A DNA stretch of 64,000 nucleotides from Branchipolynoe longqiensis (taxonomy: Eukaryota > Annelida > Polychaeta > Phyllodocida > Polynoidae): assembly GCA_030323885.1 (NCBI GenBank), contig CM059188.1:116845974-116909973 (forward strand). Direction: 5' to 3'. The notes below the pieces were generated by a model. The model was not told the DNA's origin, searched no databases, and was given only the letters and a program-made list of their open reading frames with translations. How positions within the stretch are numbered: the first letter of the stretch is position 1; each line of letters opens with the position of its first letter. The translations under genes and the position numbers were made by a program. This document shows positions 55,070-64,000 of this stretch, in pieces.

Positions 55070-56425
55070 TGCGTGAGTAGTGTGTGTAATGTATGAGTAG
55101 TGTGTGTCAGTAGTGTGTGTGAGTAGTATGTGTGAGCAGTGTGTGTCAGTAGTGTGTGTCAGTAGTGTGTGCGATTAGTGTGTCAGTACTGTGTGAGTAG
55201 TGGGTGAGTAGTGTGTGAGTAGTATGTGTGAGTGGTGTGTGAGAATAGTGTGTGAGTAGTGTGCCAGTAGTGTGGGTGAATAGTGTGTGTGTAGTGTGTG
55301 AGAGTAGTGTGTGAGTAGTATGTGTGAGTAGTGTGCGAATGTGTGTGTGAGTAATATATGTGAATATTGTGTGTCAGTAGTGTATGAGTAGTTTGTGTGA
55401 ATAATGTGTGTGAGTAGTGCATGAATGTGTGTGTGAGTAGTATGTGCGAGTATTGGGTGTGAGTAGTGTCTGAGTAGTGTGGGTGAGTAGTATGTGTGAG
55501 TAGTATGTGTGAGTAGTGTGTGAATGCATGTGTGAGTCAGTACTCACACATGCATGTGAGTAGTGTGTGAGTAGTGTGTGTGAGTAGTGTGTGAGAGTGT
55601 GTGTGAGCAGCATCTGAGTCGTGTGTGTGAGTAATATGTGTGAGTAGTATGTGTGAGTAGTGTGTGTGAGTAGTATGTGCGAGTATTGTGTGTGAGTAGT
55701 GTCTGAGTAGTGTGTGTGAGTAGTGTGTGTGAGTAGTGTGTGAGTAGTATGTGTGAGTAGTGTGTGAATCCATGTGTGAGTCAGTACTCACACATGCATG
55801 TGAGTAGTGTGTGAGTAGTGTGTGTGAGTAGTATGTGCGAGTATTGTGTGTGAGTAGTGTCTGAGTAGTTTGTGTGAGTAGTGTGTGTGAGTAGTGTGTG
55901 AGTAGTGTGTGTGAGTAGTGTGTGTGAGTAGTGTGTGAGTAGTGTGTGTGAGTAGTGTGTGTGAGTAGTGTGTGAGTAGTGTGTGTGAGTAGTGTGTGTG
56001 AGTAGTGTGTGTGAGTAGTGTGTGAGTAGTATGTGTGAGTAGTATGTGATGTGTGAGTAGTCATGTGTGAGTAGTGTGTGAGTAGTGTGTGTGAGTAGTA
56101 TGTGCGAGTATTGTGTGTGAGTAGTGTCTGAGTAGTTTGTGTGAATAGTGTGTGTGAGTAGTGTCTGAGTAGTTTGTGTGAGTAGTGTGTGTGAGTAGTG
56201 TGTGAGTAGTATGTGTGAGTAGTATGTGTGAGTAGTGTGTGAATCCATGTGTGAGTCAGTACTCACACATGCATGTGAGTAGTGTCTGAGTAGTGTGTGT
56301 GAGTACTGTGTGAGTTGTGTGAGTAGTACCTGAGTAGTGTGTGTGAGTAATATGTGTGAGTAGTATGTGTGAGTAGTGTGTCAATGCATGTGTGAGTAGT
56401 GTGTGTGAGTAGTGTGTGGTGGCTT
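55070..56425 (+). repeat. GTGTGTGAGTAGT array with embedded short palindromes
   Basis: About 1.35 kb of 10-12-bp units (gtgtgtgagtagtgtgtgag). The hairpin 'tgtgtgagt-cagt-actcacaca' occurs three times, centred near 55540, 55784 and 56259. All H/T/S/Y/L frames are artefacts. Confidence 0.95.
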
Positions 56426-56689
56426 TGATGTGGAAGCTAAGCAAGATCCAACAGACCTCTAATGATTAAATCTGCATAAGCAGTGGAAAAGGGCAGACAA
56501 TGTTATAATTATTTCTGCTAAGAGTAAGACTACGTACACGTTGCTAGAAAGGAGGATGGCAGAATGGGGAGAACCATATCGGCTGGTATGACAGAATGAC
56601 TGAAGGCAAAGTACCTAAATATGACATAACAATGTACCATTAAAACAGATATGGTAGACTTGCTAAGGTACCAGCCATAAATACAAAAG
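56426..56689 (+). other. Probable decayed LINE body, no intact frame
   Basis: Sequence upstream of the recognisable LINE C-terminus, in all frames broken by stops. Inferred to be the same element. Confidence 0.35.
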
Positions 56690-56955
56690 CCTCACAGTCA
56701 ATATAAACCCTGCAGGAAGGAAGTCTTTCCGTCTGAGGAGTCCAGCTCTTCAATATAATGCCAGCTTGCATAAGAAATCAACCGAACTGCAGTGTATGAT
56801 CATTCAAAAGGCAGCTTGAAAAGGTGTTAACAGCAATACCAGATGAACCTCAGATTCCTGGATACTTACTGCCAGTTAACACTGGCAGATTCAAATTCCT
56901 TGCTGCCCAACACAAAACTGAACAGACCGTCGTCACCACATGTAGTGGGCCCTGA
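56690..56955 (+). pseudogene. LINE ORF2 C-terminal remnant
   Basis: Two frames together resemble the end of non-LTR ORF2: 'GRKSFRLRSPALQYNA', then a frameshift to 'SFKRQLEKVLTAIPDEPQIP' and 'GYLLPVNTG', with a stop at about 56955. R-S-P-x-L...S-F-K-R-x-L is the typical pattern after the reverse transcriptase. Frameshifted, so inactive. Confidence 0.65.
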
Positions 56956-57004
56956 TGGTGGAATCTCTGACTTGGCCTGAGCATATAGCTCAAACACTAA
57001 TCTA

Positions 57005-57350
57005 AACCAGGCAGGGTAGCCAAATGAGTTGAGCGTCCGTCTCCCCTTTTGGTAGATCGTGGGATTAGAACCCATGGGTTCGAACTCTGGAAGAATCAAA
57101 CCAATAACTTTAAACTTGATACTTGTCGATTCCTAGCCATGCACTCAGCATTATTAGGATAGGGCAAGGACTGGTTGGATCAGTGTCAGGATAATGTGAC
57201 TGAGTGGGATATCAGGCCATGGTGCTGGTGGTCTGGTCTCCCAGTGGGACTATAATTTTAAAGTCTCCATGAGCGCGCACTGTCACAAGGCGGTACCCAT
57301 CCTGATATGACCTTAGATTTTGCTCGCATGTAAAACACCAACAACCAACC
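57005..57350 (+). mobile_element. SINE-1 full-length, class II head
   Basis: Head 'gggtagccaaatgagttgag', 'catgggttcgaactctggaa', complete body and tail 'gcatgtaaaacaccaacaac'. Confidence 0.9.
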
Positions 57351-57364
57351 ATATCTAATCTCAT

Positions 57365-57778
57365 CTACCACACCACCACACCACCACACCACCACACCAC
57401 CACACCACCACACCACCACACCACCACACCACCACACCACCACACCACCACACCACCACACCACCACCACCACACCACCAACCACACAACCTACCGACCA
57501 CACCACCACACCACCACACCACCACACCACACACCACCACACCACCACACCACCCACACCCACCACACCACCACACCCCACACCACCACACCACCACACC
57601 ACCACACCACCACACCACCACACCACCAACACCACCACACCACCACACCACCACACCACCACACCACCACACCACCACACCACCACACCACCACACCACC
57701 ACACCACCACACCACCACACCACCACACCACCACACCACCACACCACCACACCACCACACCACCACACCACCACACCA
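57365..57778 (+). repeat. 8-bp ACCACACC array
   Basis: About 50 'caccacac' units with a few slipped variants. Stop-free on minus (Val/Trp/Cys/Gly frames). Confidence 0.95.
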
Positions 57779-58216
57779 TACAGGAAGTCATTGTGCGGAG
57801 GGATCCAGGCCCAGGCAGGTCGCGTCCACTACAGCCATATCGCATCAAAACCTAAAGGTTTTAATTTGAATTGTCGTGCTTGATTCAACCGGCAATGGCA
57901 AAATAAACATTAGTGAATTTGAAATGTGAGAGACAACGATACTTAACAAATTAATTTTTTTAAATTAATTAAATAAAGGAAAAAAGTACACCAGTGAGGA
58001 AATCAAAATAAAACACGGAGGAAAGCATACTCTCCCCCCCCCCCCCACCCCCTCCTACATTCGAACTCACCATGAAAGATTCTGCCATGACTACTTACTC
58101 CCTTCAGTATTATATAGAGCGGTCAGCGCTGTAAACTATATCGCAGGCTGCTCCCCTTCTAACTTCAAAAAGTGGTGTGTGCTACAACACAACACAGCAC
58201 AGATTACTCTCTCGTC
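57779..58216. other. No gene seen
   Basis: AT-rich unique sequence with a C-run at 58035-58047. Confidence 0.4.
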
Positions 58217-58485
58217 ATATAGTTTGCTAAATAAATCCTAACAATTATTAATAAACTTGTCTTTTTTTTACAGGAATTTGTTTCCTTCAGCCACAAATAT
58301 ATAATTGTGAGCTTTTAAATTGAATGAGTGTCTATTGGCACATAATTGATTGTCTGCTTTTACATGTAAACGCGATGATTTGAAGTTGAACAAAAAACAA
58401 CCATTTCTCACCGTGAATATGGCCGATGCTGCTGACACAGCATAAAGCAACCACCAACCAATCAATCAATCAATCAATCAACTCT
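58217..58485 (+). mobile_element. LINE-A 3' UTR and tail
   Basis: 'catatagtttgctaaataaa', 'ccacaaatatataattgtga', 'atggccgatgctgctgacac', 'agcaaccaccaaccaatcaa' with repeated ATCA tail. Confidence 0.8.
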
Positions 58486-58499
58486 CTCATCAACATGTG

Positions 58500-58600
58500 T
58501 AACCAACCATGATTGTTCACCTGCTGGAAAACCAGTGCCCCGGCACTGACAAATTATATATTCAGATGAATAAACACATTTACCAAAAAAAGAAAATATC
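58500..58600 (+). mobile_element. LINE-C-like 3' tail
   Basis: 'tggaaaaccagtgccccggc', 'actgacaaattatat', 'gaataaacacatttaccaaa' then A-rich end. Confidence 0.6.
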
Positions 58601-58764
58601 TTGGATATGGGAGATGAGAGTCTTCATGGGATTTTGTCGGTGGTATCTTGTTTAACCAACAGTAAGTAGCCTCTCTGATTTGCCATTTAGCAAATACAAC
58701 TAAGACTTAGAAAACAGAGAAATAACCATAATCAAAGCTGTTACTTTATCAGTAACAATCGGTA

Positions 58765-58870
58765 TAAGACAATAAACCACAAATTAACGACTAAAGCTGT
58801 TCAACATTGACAACAAGTTCTATCAGGAACTTATATGTTATGGACAGGCTAAATAAACCATCAATAACAC
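58765..58870 (+). mobile_element. LINE-B 3' tail
   Basis: 'gttcaacattgacaacaagt', 'gaacttatatgttatggaca', 'ggctaaataaacc'. Confidence 0.6.
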
Positions 58871-59164
58871 ATTTATTATCAGACGTATACATTTGGCGCC
58901 CCATTATCAATTCTAGATAGCGCCCCATAGTCTAATGTACACCGTAACACTTCAGGGTCTGATGCCCGGTGTGTGTCAAAGCAGGAGATATACATCCCAT
59001 GTTCTCTAAGCAGATTGGCAGTTTGCAAGTAACTGACAGTGTTCGTTACATATGGCATTAAAACCAATAGTAATACAGGGAATTGAATCATGCAATGATT
59101 GTTTGTTTTTATTTAATGAAAGAACATGATGAAAACATAATTGAATCAGTTAACACAGACTGTA
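58871..59164. other. No gene seen
   Basis: A 70-codon minus frame (59091-58879) is non-repetitive but has no recognisable motif. Not called. Confidence 0.35.
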
Positions 59165-59905
59165 GCGTACACACTACACACACTATGTATACTACACCAC
59201 ATACACTACACCACACATCACACCACACCACACCCACTCAGACAACCACCAGTCACACCAATCACACTACCTTCTCACACACACCAGTCACACCACTCAC
59301 CGTGCAACCACACACCACACATTACACCACACACTACACCACACACACTACACCACACACACTACACCACACACATTGCACCACACACCACACACACTCA
59401 CACAACCACCAGGCACACTACCTCCTCACACACACACCAGTCACACCACTCACCGTGCAACCACACACCACACATTACACCACACACTACACCACACACA
59501 CTACATCACGCACATTACACCACACACATCCACACACCACACCACACACCCACACACCACATCCACCCCCCTTCACCACACACTACACCACACACACTAC
59601 ATCACGCACATTACACCACACACATTAAAGCACATCACACACACCACACACCACACACTCACACAACCACCAGGCACACTACCTCCTCACACACACACCA
59701 GTCACACCACTCACAGTACAACCAAACACCACACATTACACCACACACTACACCACACAGATTACACCACACACACTACACCACACCACACCACACCACA
59801 CACCACACCACACACACCACACACACCACACCACACCACACCACACCACACCACACCACACACACCACACACACCACACCACACCACACCACACACACTA
59901 CACCC
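59165..59905 (+). repeat. ACCACACA array with about 120-150-bp higher-order copies
   Basis: 'acaccacacactacaccaca' units. A longer cassette 'caccagtcacaccactcacc' plus 'tgcaaccacacaccacacat' occurs three times (about 59283, 59436 and 59697). Confidence 0.95.
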
Positions 59906-60184
59906 CCCACCCCCCGCGTAAGCACGGCTTAGTCACAGCGTCGACCTGTCCTACTGGATTGATATGGTAATCTGTCTATAAAAACACACAACAAAAGCCC
60001 GCTGCGTGCAATCATTGGCCGTTCTAATACGTTACGTCGTTCTGTGGGCCGAGTCTTGTGCCGCCCCGTTGGATCAAATTAATAGACTTTTCAAAATTTA
60101 CATTTTTAATTTTTGAGTGTGTTTTAACCGGTGATTGTAAAATCAATGCTGATGCATTTGAAACGTGTCAACGCAGCATCCGTC

Positions 60185-60660
60185 CCCCCCCCCCCTCCTA
60201 TCACCTTCACCCCCTCCCCCTCCCCCTCCCCCTGCCCTCCCCCCTTCCTCTCCCCTGCCCTCCCCTGCCCTACTTTCCCCTTCCCGCTCCATCTCCCCTT
60301 CCATCCCCTCACTCTTCCCTCACCTATCCCTTCCCATGCCACCCCCTCGCCTCCGCCTCCCCCGTCCCTCCCCTCTCCCACCTCCCCCCCCCCCCCTGTC
60401 ACCTCTTCAGCCCTCCCCTCCTCGCCCCCTTCCCCTCCCCTTCCCCTCCCCTTCCCCTCCCACTCTCCTCTCCCCTGTCACCTCCTTCACCCCCTTCCCC
60501 TTCCCCTTCCCCACCTCGTCCCCCCTCCCCCCCCTTCCTCTCCCGCTCCTATCCCCCCCACTGCCCTTCCCCACTCTCCATCCCCCCACCTTCCTCCCCT
60601 CCCCTCCCCTCCTCTACACCTCCTCCCCCTCCCCACACCTGCCCCCGCTCCCTCCTGCCC
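60185..60660 (+). repeat. Polypyrimidine tract
   Basis: 'ccccctccccctccccctgc' and 'cttcccctccccttcccctc' sequence, with C-runs at 60185-60194 and 60386-60396. Confidence 0.95.
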
Positions 60661-60721
60661 CCAACTGTACCCAACTCACTTCGACATCTCTCATCTGCTT
60701 GTGATGACTGCATAATCATAT

Positions 60722-60805
60722 CGGGATAGGGGGGAGGGTGCGGGTGGTGGTGGTGCGGGTGGTGGTGGTGGTGGTGAGGGTGGTGGTGAGGGTGGTGGTG
60801 TGTGG
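60722..60805 (+). repeat. GGTGGT triplet array
   Basis: 'gtggtggtggtgcgggtggt' type repeats. Confidence 0.9.
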
Positions 60806-60894
60806 GGGTGCTTTTAATAGCCACGTGCTTTACGTGTTGCAAGCAATTTAAAAGCTCACTTGCACAATAGTGTGGAGATGATGAGAGACAGCCA

Positions 60895-61545
60895 CAAAGG
60901 GGGAGGGGAGATGAGGGGAGGGAGGGGAGCGGAGGGACGGGAGGGGATGGGAAAGGGGAAGGAGGGGATGGGGAAAGGGAGGGGAGGGTATGGGAGAGGG
61001 AGTTGGTGGGGGGGATGGGAAGGGAGGGAAGGAAGGAGGGAAGGGAGGAGAGCAGAGGGGAGGGGAGGGAGGTGGAAAGTATGGGAGGGAGGGAGGGGGA
61101 GAGGGGGGAAGAGGAGAGGAGGGAAGGAAGGGAGGGGAGAGCGGCTGGGGGATAGGATGCGAGGGGAGGAGGGAGAGGAGAGGGGGAGGAGGGGAAGGGG
61201 CTGGAGAGGGGAGGGGAGAAGAGGAGACGGGAAGAGAAGAGCAGGAATGGGGGGGGGGGAGTGAGGGGGAGGTAGAGGTGGAAGTAGAGGGGTAGCAGTA
61301 TAGGGACGGGTGTGGGGGAGGGGGGGTGAGGGGGAGGTGATAGGTGGAAGGTGAGGGGTAGCAGGACTGGGACGGGTGTGGGGGGGAGGTGAGGGGGGGG
61401 GGTGAGAGGTGGAAGGTGAGGGGTAGCAGGACTGGGACGGGTGTGGTGGAGGGGGAGATAAGGGGGAGGTGAGAGGTTGAAGCAGAGGGGTAGCAGGACA
61501 GTGACGGGTTGGGGGAAGGTGAGGGGGGGGGGGGGGAGACCGTAG
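60895..61545 (+). repeat. Polypurine tract ending in a roughly 70-bp VNTR
   Basis: 'ggaggggatgggaaagggga' to about 61255, then four to five units with 'gaggggtagcaggactggga', 'cgggtgtgggggg' and 'ggtgagaggtggaag'. Confidence 0.95.
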
Positions 61546-61858
61546 AATTTCCATTTAGGATAAAAGCGTCAGAGATCAAATCACCGGGGCCATTAAACGA
61601 CGTTCACACAGCGCCCTCTACACAGCACACGCTGAAGAGCGCCGCTCTCCAGCCGCAGTCTGTCAGCAGGCCGAGGGCACGGGCTGTTGTGCTTGGAGAG
61701 TGAGAGGAACAATAGGCCGAGTGGTGGCCGGGGAGGCATTGTTGGGGGTGGAGAAAGGCAGGGTGAGTGGGTGGGGATGGGCAGCTGTGGGTTAGGGGGG
61801 TTGGATGTGGGGGTAGGGGTGGTGGTGGGCGCGGGGTGGGGGTGTGGGGGTGTGGTTA
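61546..61858. other. No gene seen
   Basis: Short unique part, then G-rich sequence. Confidence 0.4.
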
Positions 61859-61990
61859 GGCGGCTGTGGGTGTGGGAGTGGGAGTGGGAGTGGGTGTGGG
61901 AGTGGGTGTGGGTGTGGGTGTGGGTGTGGGTGTGGGTGTGGGTGTGGGTGTGGGTGTGGGTGTGGGTGTGGGTGTGAGTGGGTGTGGGTG
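61859..61990 (+). repeat. GTGGGT hexamer array
   Basis: About 20 units of 'gtgggtgtgggtgtgggtgt', preceded by 'gtgggagtgggagtgggagt'. Every unit has a GGG run. Confidence 0.95.
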
Positions 61991-62106
61991 TAATGGGGGC
62001 AGTGTTATTGAGAGAGGAAATGGGTAGTGTGTAGGGAGTAGTTCGGTGGGTTGGGACGTGTGATTAGGTAGGGCATGGGTGTTGGGTGTCCACTTTCTAA
62101 AACTAA

Positions 62107-62877
62107 TTAAAGGTGCATAGTCCGATGGTTTTGAGTTTCTGAAATTTTCTGAGATAAGTACATTAGCTGATCGTTATAATGTACCTTACTTTAACTTGAA
62201 GTAACTTTTATTTTAAGTGGCTAACTTTTGAGATATTTGAAGTGCAACCATGAACAAATAATTTTGGCAAGCATGGCAAAACTTAGATAAAAGATTCACC
62301 CCATACTTCCAGTACAGGGTTGAACGACAACGTAGTCTAAATACGGATGAAAATAGCTTCAGTATGGAACAGGAAGTAGAATGCCTGGCACCAGTGTCAA
62401 ATGGTTACTTATATCAGCACAGAGTTGGTGAAATGGGAGAGAATGCAAAAAGACAAGATGGCGGCCAGAGAACGCAGTCGATTTCACTTTTAAATTGCAT
62501 TAAAGTATATGTTTTATTATATTTTCCAACTCAAAAGTAGCGGGTAAATATGAAGACCTACATAAAGAATATATTGTGCTTCTTAAATTAACCAGCTCAG
62601 TTAATTTCCCCAGCATGTCGAAATTCTTCACCAGCTTTTCTAATGGACAGTTTTCACCCCTGTACTGTAAGTATGGGGTGAATCTTTTATCTAGCCAAAA
62701 CTCTGACACATAGGCTTCTGCACTAACATGTTCTATCCAATTGGCTCAGTATTCCCTTCTGTGTAGTGACAAATGTTTAATAAGTGCACCAGTATCTAAG
62801 TTAGATATGCATAATCAAATGTAGATAATTATTTTGGTTTTGAAAATTAGATTTTTCATCGGACTATGCAGCTTTAA
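62107..62877 (+). mobile_element. M1 MITE with M2 MITE inside
   Basis: Left ttaaaggtgcatagtccgat; right 'catcggactatgcagcttta' ending in TTAA at 62877. Removing the M2 insert and one 9-bp duplication leaves about 352 bp, the expected M1 size. Confidence 0.9.
62284..62693 (-). mobile_element. M2 MITE with 9-bp target duplication, copy 3
   Basis: Starts tagataaaagattcacccc, ends with ggggtgaatcttttatcta. Flanks ggcaaaact (62275-62283) and gccaaaact (62694-62702). The interior is inverted relative to copies 1 and 2. The empty site is predicted by the complete M1 at 25975. Confidence 0.95.
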
Positions 62878-62886
62878 GCAATGATA

Positions 62887-63030
62887 GGTCAGTGACAATG
62901 ACAGTGACAATGACAGTGGCAATGACAGTGCCAATGACAGTGACAATGACAGTGGCAATGACAGTGGCAATGACAGTGACAATGACAGTGGCAATGACAG
63001 TGGCAATGACAGCATCATTGACCATGACAG
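62887..63030 (+). repeat. 12-bp ACAATGACAGTG array
   Basis: About 11 units of 'acaatgacagtggcaatgac' sequence. Confidence 0.95.
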
Positions 63031-63492
63031 TGACAGCGATAGCAATAGTCACAGCAACAATGATAGTGACAATGATAGTGCAGTGACATAGACAGCAACA
63101 ACAACCGAGATAGGGACAGAGGCGGGGACAATAAGAACTACAGTGTTAGCAACAATGACAGAAATATGGACAGGGACAATGAGAACCACAGCGTTAGTGA
63201 CAGCAACCACAACCGCGACAGAAACTGTGGTAGCGACAGTGACACCGACAGCGACAGCGACAGCAACAGCCACATTGACAGCAACAGCAACAGTGACAGC
63301 CACAGTGATAGCAATAGCAACAGCGACAGTGACAGTGACAATGCAGTGAAATAGATAGCGACAGCAATAGAGATAGGGATAATGAGAATGACAGTTGTTA
63401 GTGACACCAAACACAACAGTGACAGTGATAGTGATGTTACAGTGACAGGGACAGTGACAGTGACAGTGACAGCGACAGTGACAGTGACGGCG
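63031..63492 (+). repeat. GACAGY hexamer array with about 120-250-bp higher-order structure
   Basis: 'gacagcgacagcaacagtga' units. The cassette 'gagatagggac...aatgagaa...gttag' recurs near 63108, 63173 and 63372. One frame reads Ser-Asp/Ser-Asn repeats (63166-63354), closed by stops on both sides. Confidence 0.9.
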
Positions 63493-63774
63493 AGTGCGTT
63501 AGCGGTGAGGCCGCAGCTAGCAGGTAGGTGGCACAGCAGGCTCAAGAATAAAAATGGCCTGGGTTACATTGTTGGTGATAATTTGAGTGACACAAGGAGG
63601 CAGGTCCCAGCTGGGAGGTGTATGTGTGCGTGTATGTGTGTGTTGCTGTGTCATTGCATGACAATGTGCGTTAAAATGTCAAAAGCATGTAGCCGCACAC
63701 ATGGTATGTTCGAAATATGTGCATCTGGATCGGGTTATTTTGCTTTCTTCCCCCTCTAACAAATAGGTATGTAT
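63493..63774. other. No gene seen
   Basis: Unique non-coding sequence. Confidence 0.4.
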
Positions 63775-64000
63775 TTGTTTGTTGTTGTTTTACGTCCTAG
63801 CAACATCTAAGGTCATATCAGGACGGCTACCGACTTGTCACAGTGCGCATTCATGACGACTTGATAGTGCTGCCCCACTGGAAGACCAGGCCACCAGCAC
63901 CATGACCTGATATCTCACTCAATCACATTATCCTGACACTAAGCCAACCAGTCCTTACCCTGTCCGAATAATGCCGAGTGCCAGGCTAGGAAGCAACAAG
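63775..64000 (-). mobile_element. SINE-1 3' part, runs off the window
   Basis: Tail 'ttgttgttttacgtcctagc', 'aacatctaaggtcatatcag', body to 'gccaggctaggaagcaacaa'. The head would lie beyond 64000. Confidence 0.9.

Noticed and set aside
63166..63354. Ser-Asp/Ser-Asn rich frame resembling acidic biomineralisation proteins
   Set aside because: It is one frame of the GACAGY array; it ends in a stop, and neighbouring stretches of the same array are open in different frames.

Overview
The window looks like intergenic or intronic DNA from an animal, most likely a mollusc. Reasons: nested tRNA-derived SINEs, LINE 3' ends with polyA or tetranucleotide tails, many short inverted-repeat (MITE-like) elements, satellites, long purine or pyrimidine tracts and a 500-N assembly gap. 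A repeat at 33638-33785 matches, from memory, a SINE-like repeat common in molluscs. There is no operon-like gene packing and no cellular protein-coding gene I can support. Nearly every long open frame is a low-complexity or tandem-repeat translation, or a translated SINE. The only protein-like remnants are four decayed LINE pieces (about 9828-10058, 25087-25311, 50960-51192 and 56690-56955) and one weak possible terminal exon (52406-52588, minus strand).

Layout. 0-7 kb: SINE copies (SINE-1), a palindromic element, LINE tails, and a TTAA-flanked MITE split by a LINE; at 4.8-6.0 kb SINEs are inserted into SINEs. 8.05-9.16 kb: 28-bp satellite. 9.6-10.1 kb: LINE 3' end with a recognisable ORF2 C-terminus. 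11.49-15.36 kb: 44-bp satellite whose unit is the tRNA-like 5' head of the neighbouring SINE. 15.5-21.5 kb: several distinct inverted-repeat elements and G-rich minisatellites. 22.3-23.9 kb: 8-bp and 12-bp arrays. 25-34.5 kb: LINE pieces, MITEs, composite SINEs and polypurine or polypyrimidine tracts. 35.8-36.3 kb: gap. 37-44.4 kb: purine tract, nested MITEs and SINEs. 44.7-50.5 kb: C-rich, G-rich and TG-rich tracts. 50.5-53.2 kb: reverse-transcriptase remnant, hairpin element, possible exon, and a 12-bp ATGGCGGC array. 53.7-59.9 kb: 61-bp and shorter CA/TG satellites and more LINE or SINE ends. 60-64 kb: pyrimidine then purine tracts, a GTGGGT array, a MITE nested in a MITE, GACAGY arrays and a final SINE.

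How the parts relate. The dominant SINE exists with two different tRNA-like heads on one body, and its 3' tail resembles the tail of a LINE also present here, so that LINE lineage probably mobilises it. Three copies of one MITE family show 9-bp target duplications. The insertion order can be read from the nesting. The satellite born from the SINE head is the most unusual structure in the window.
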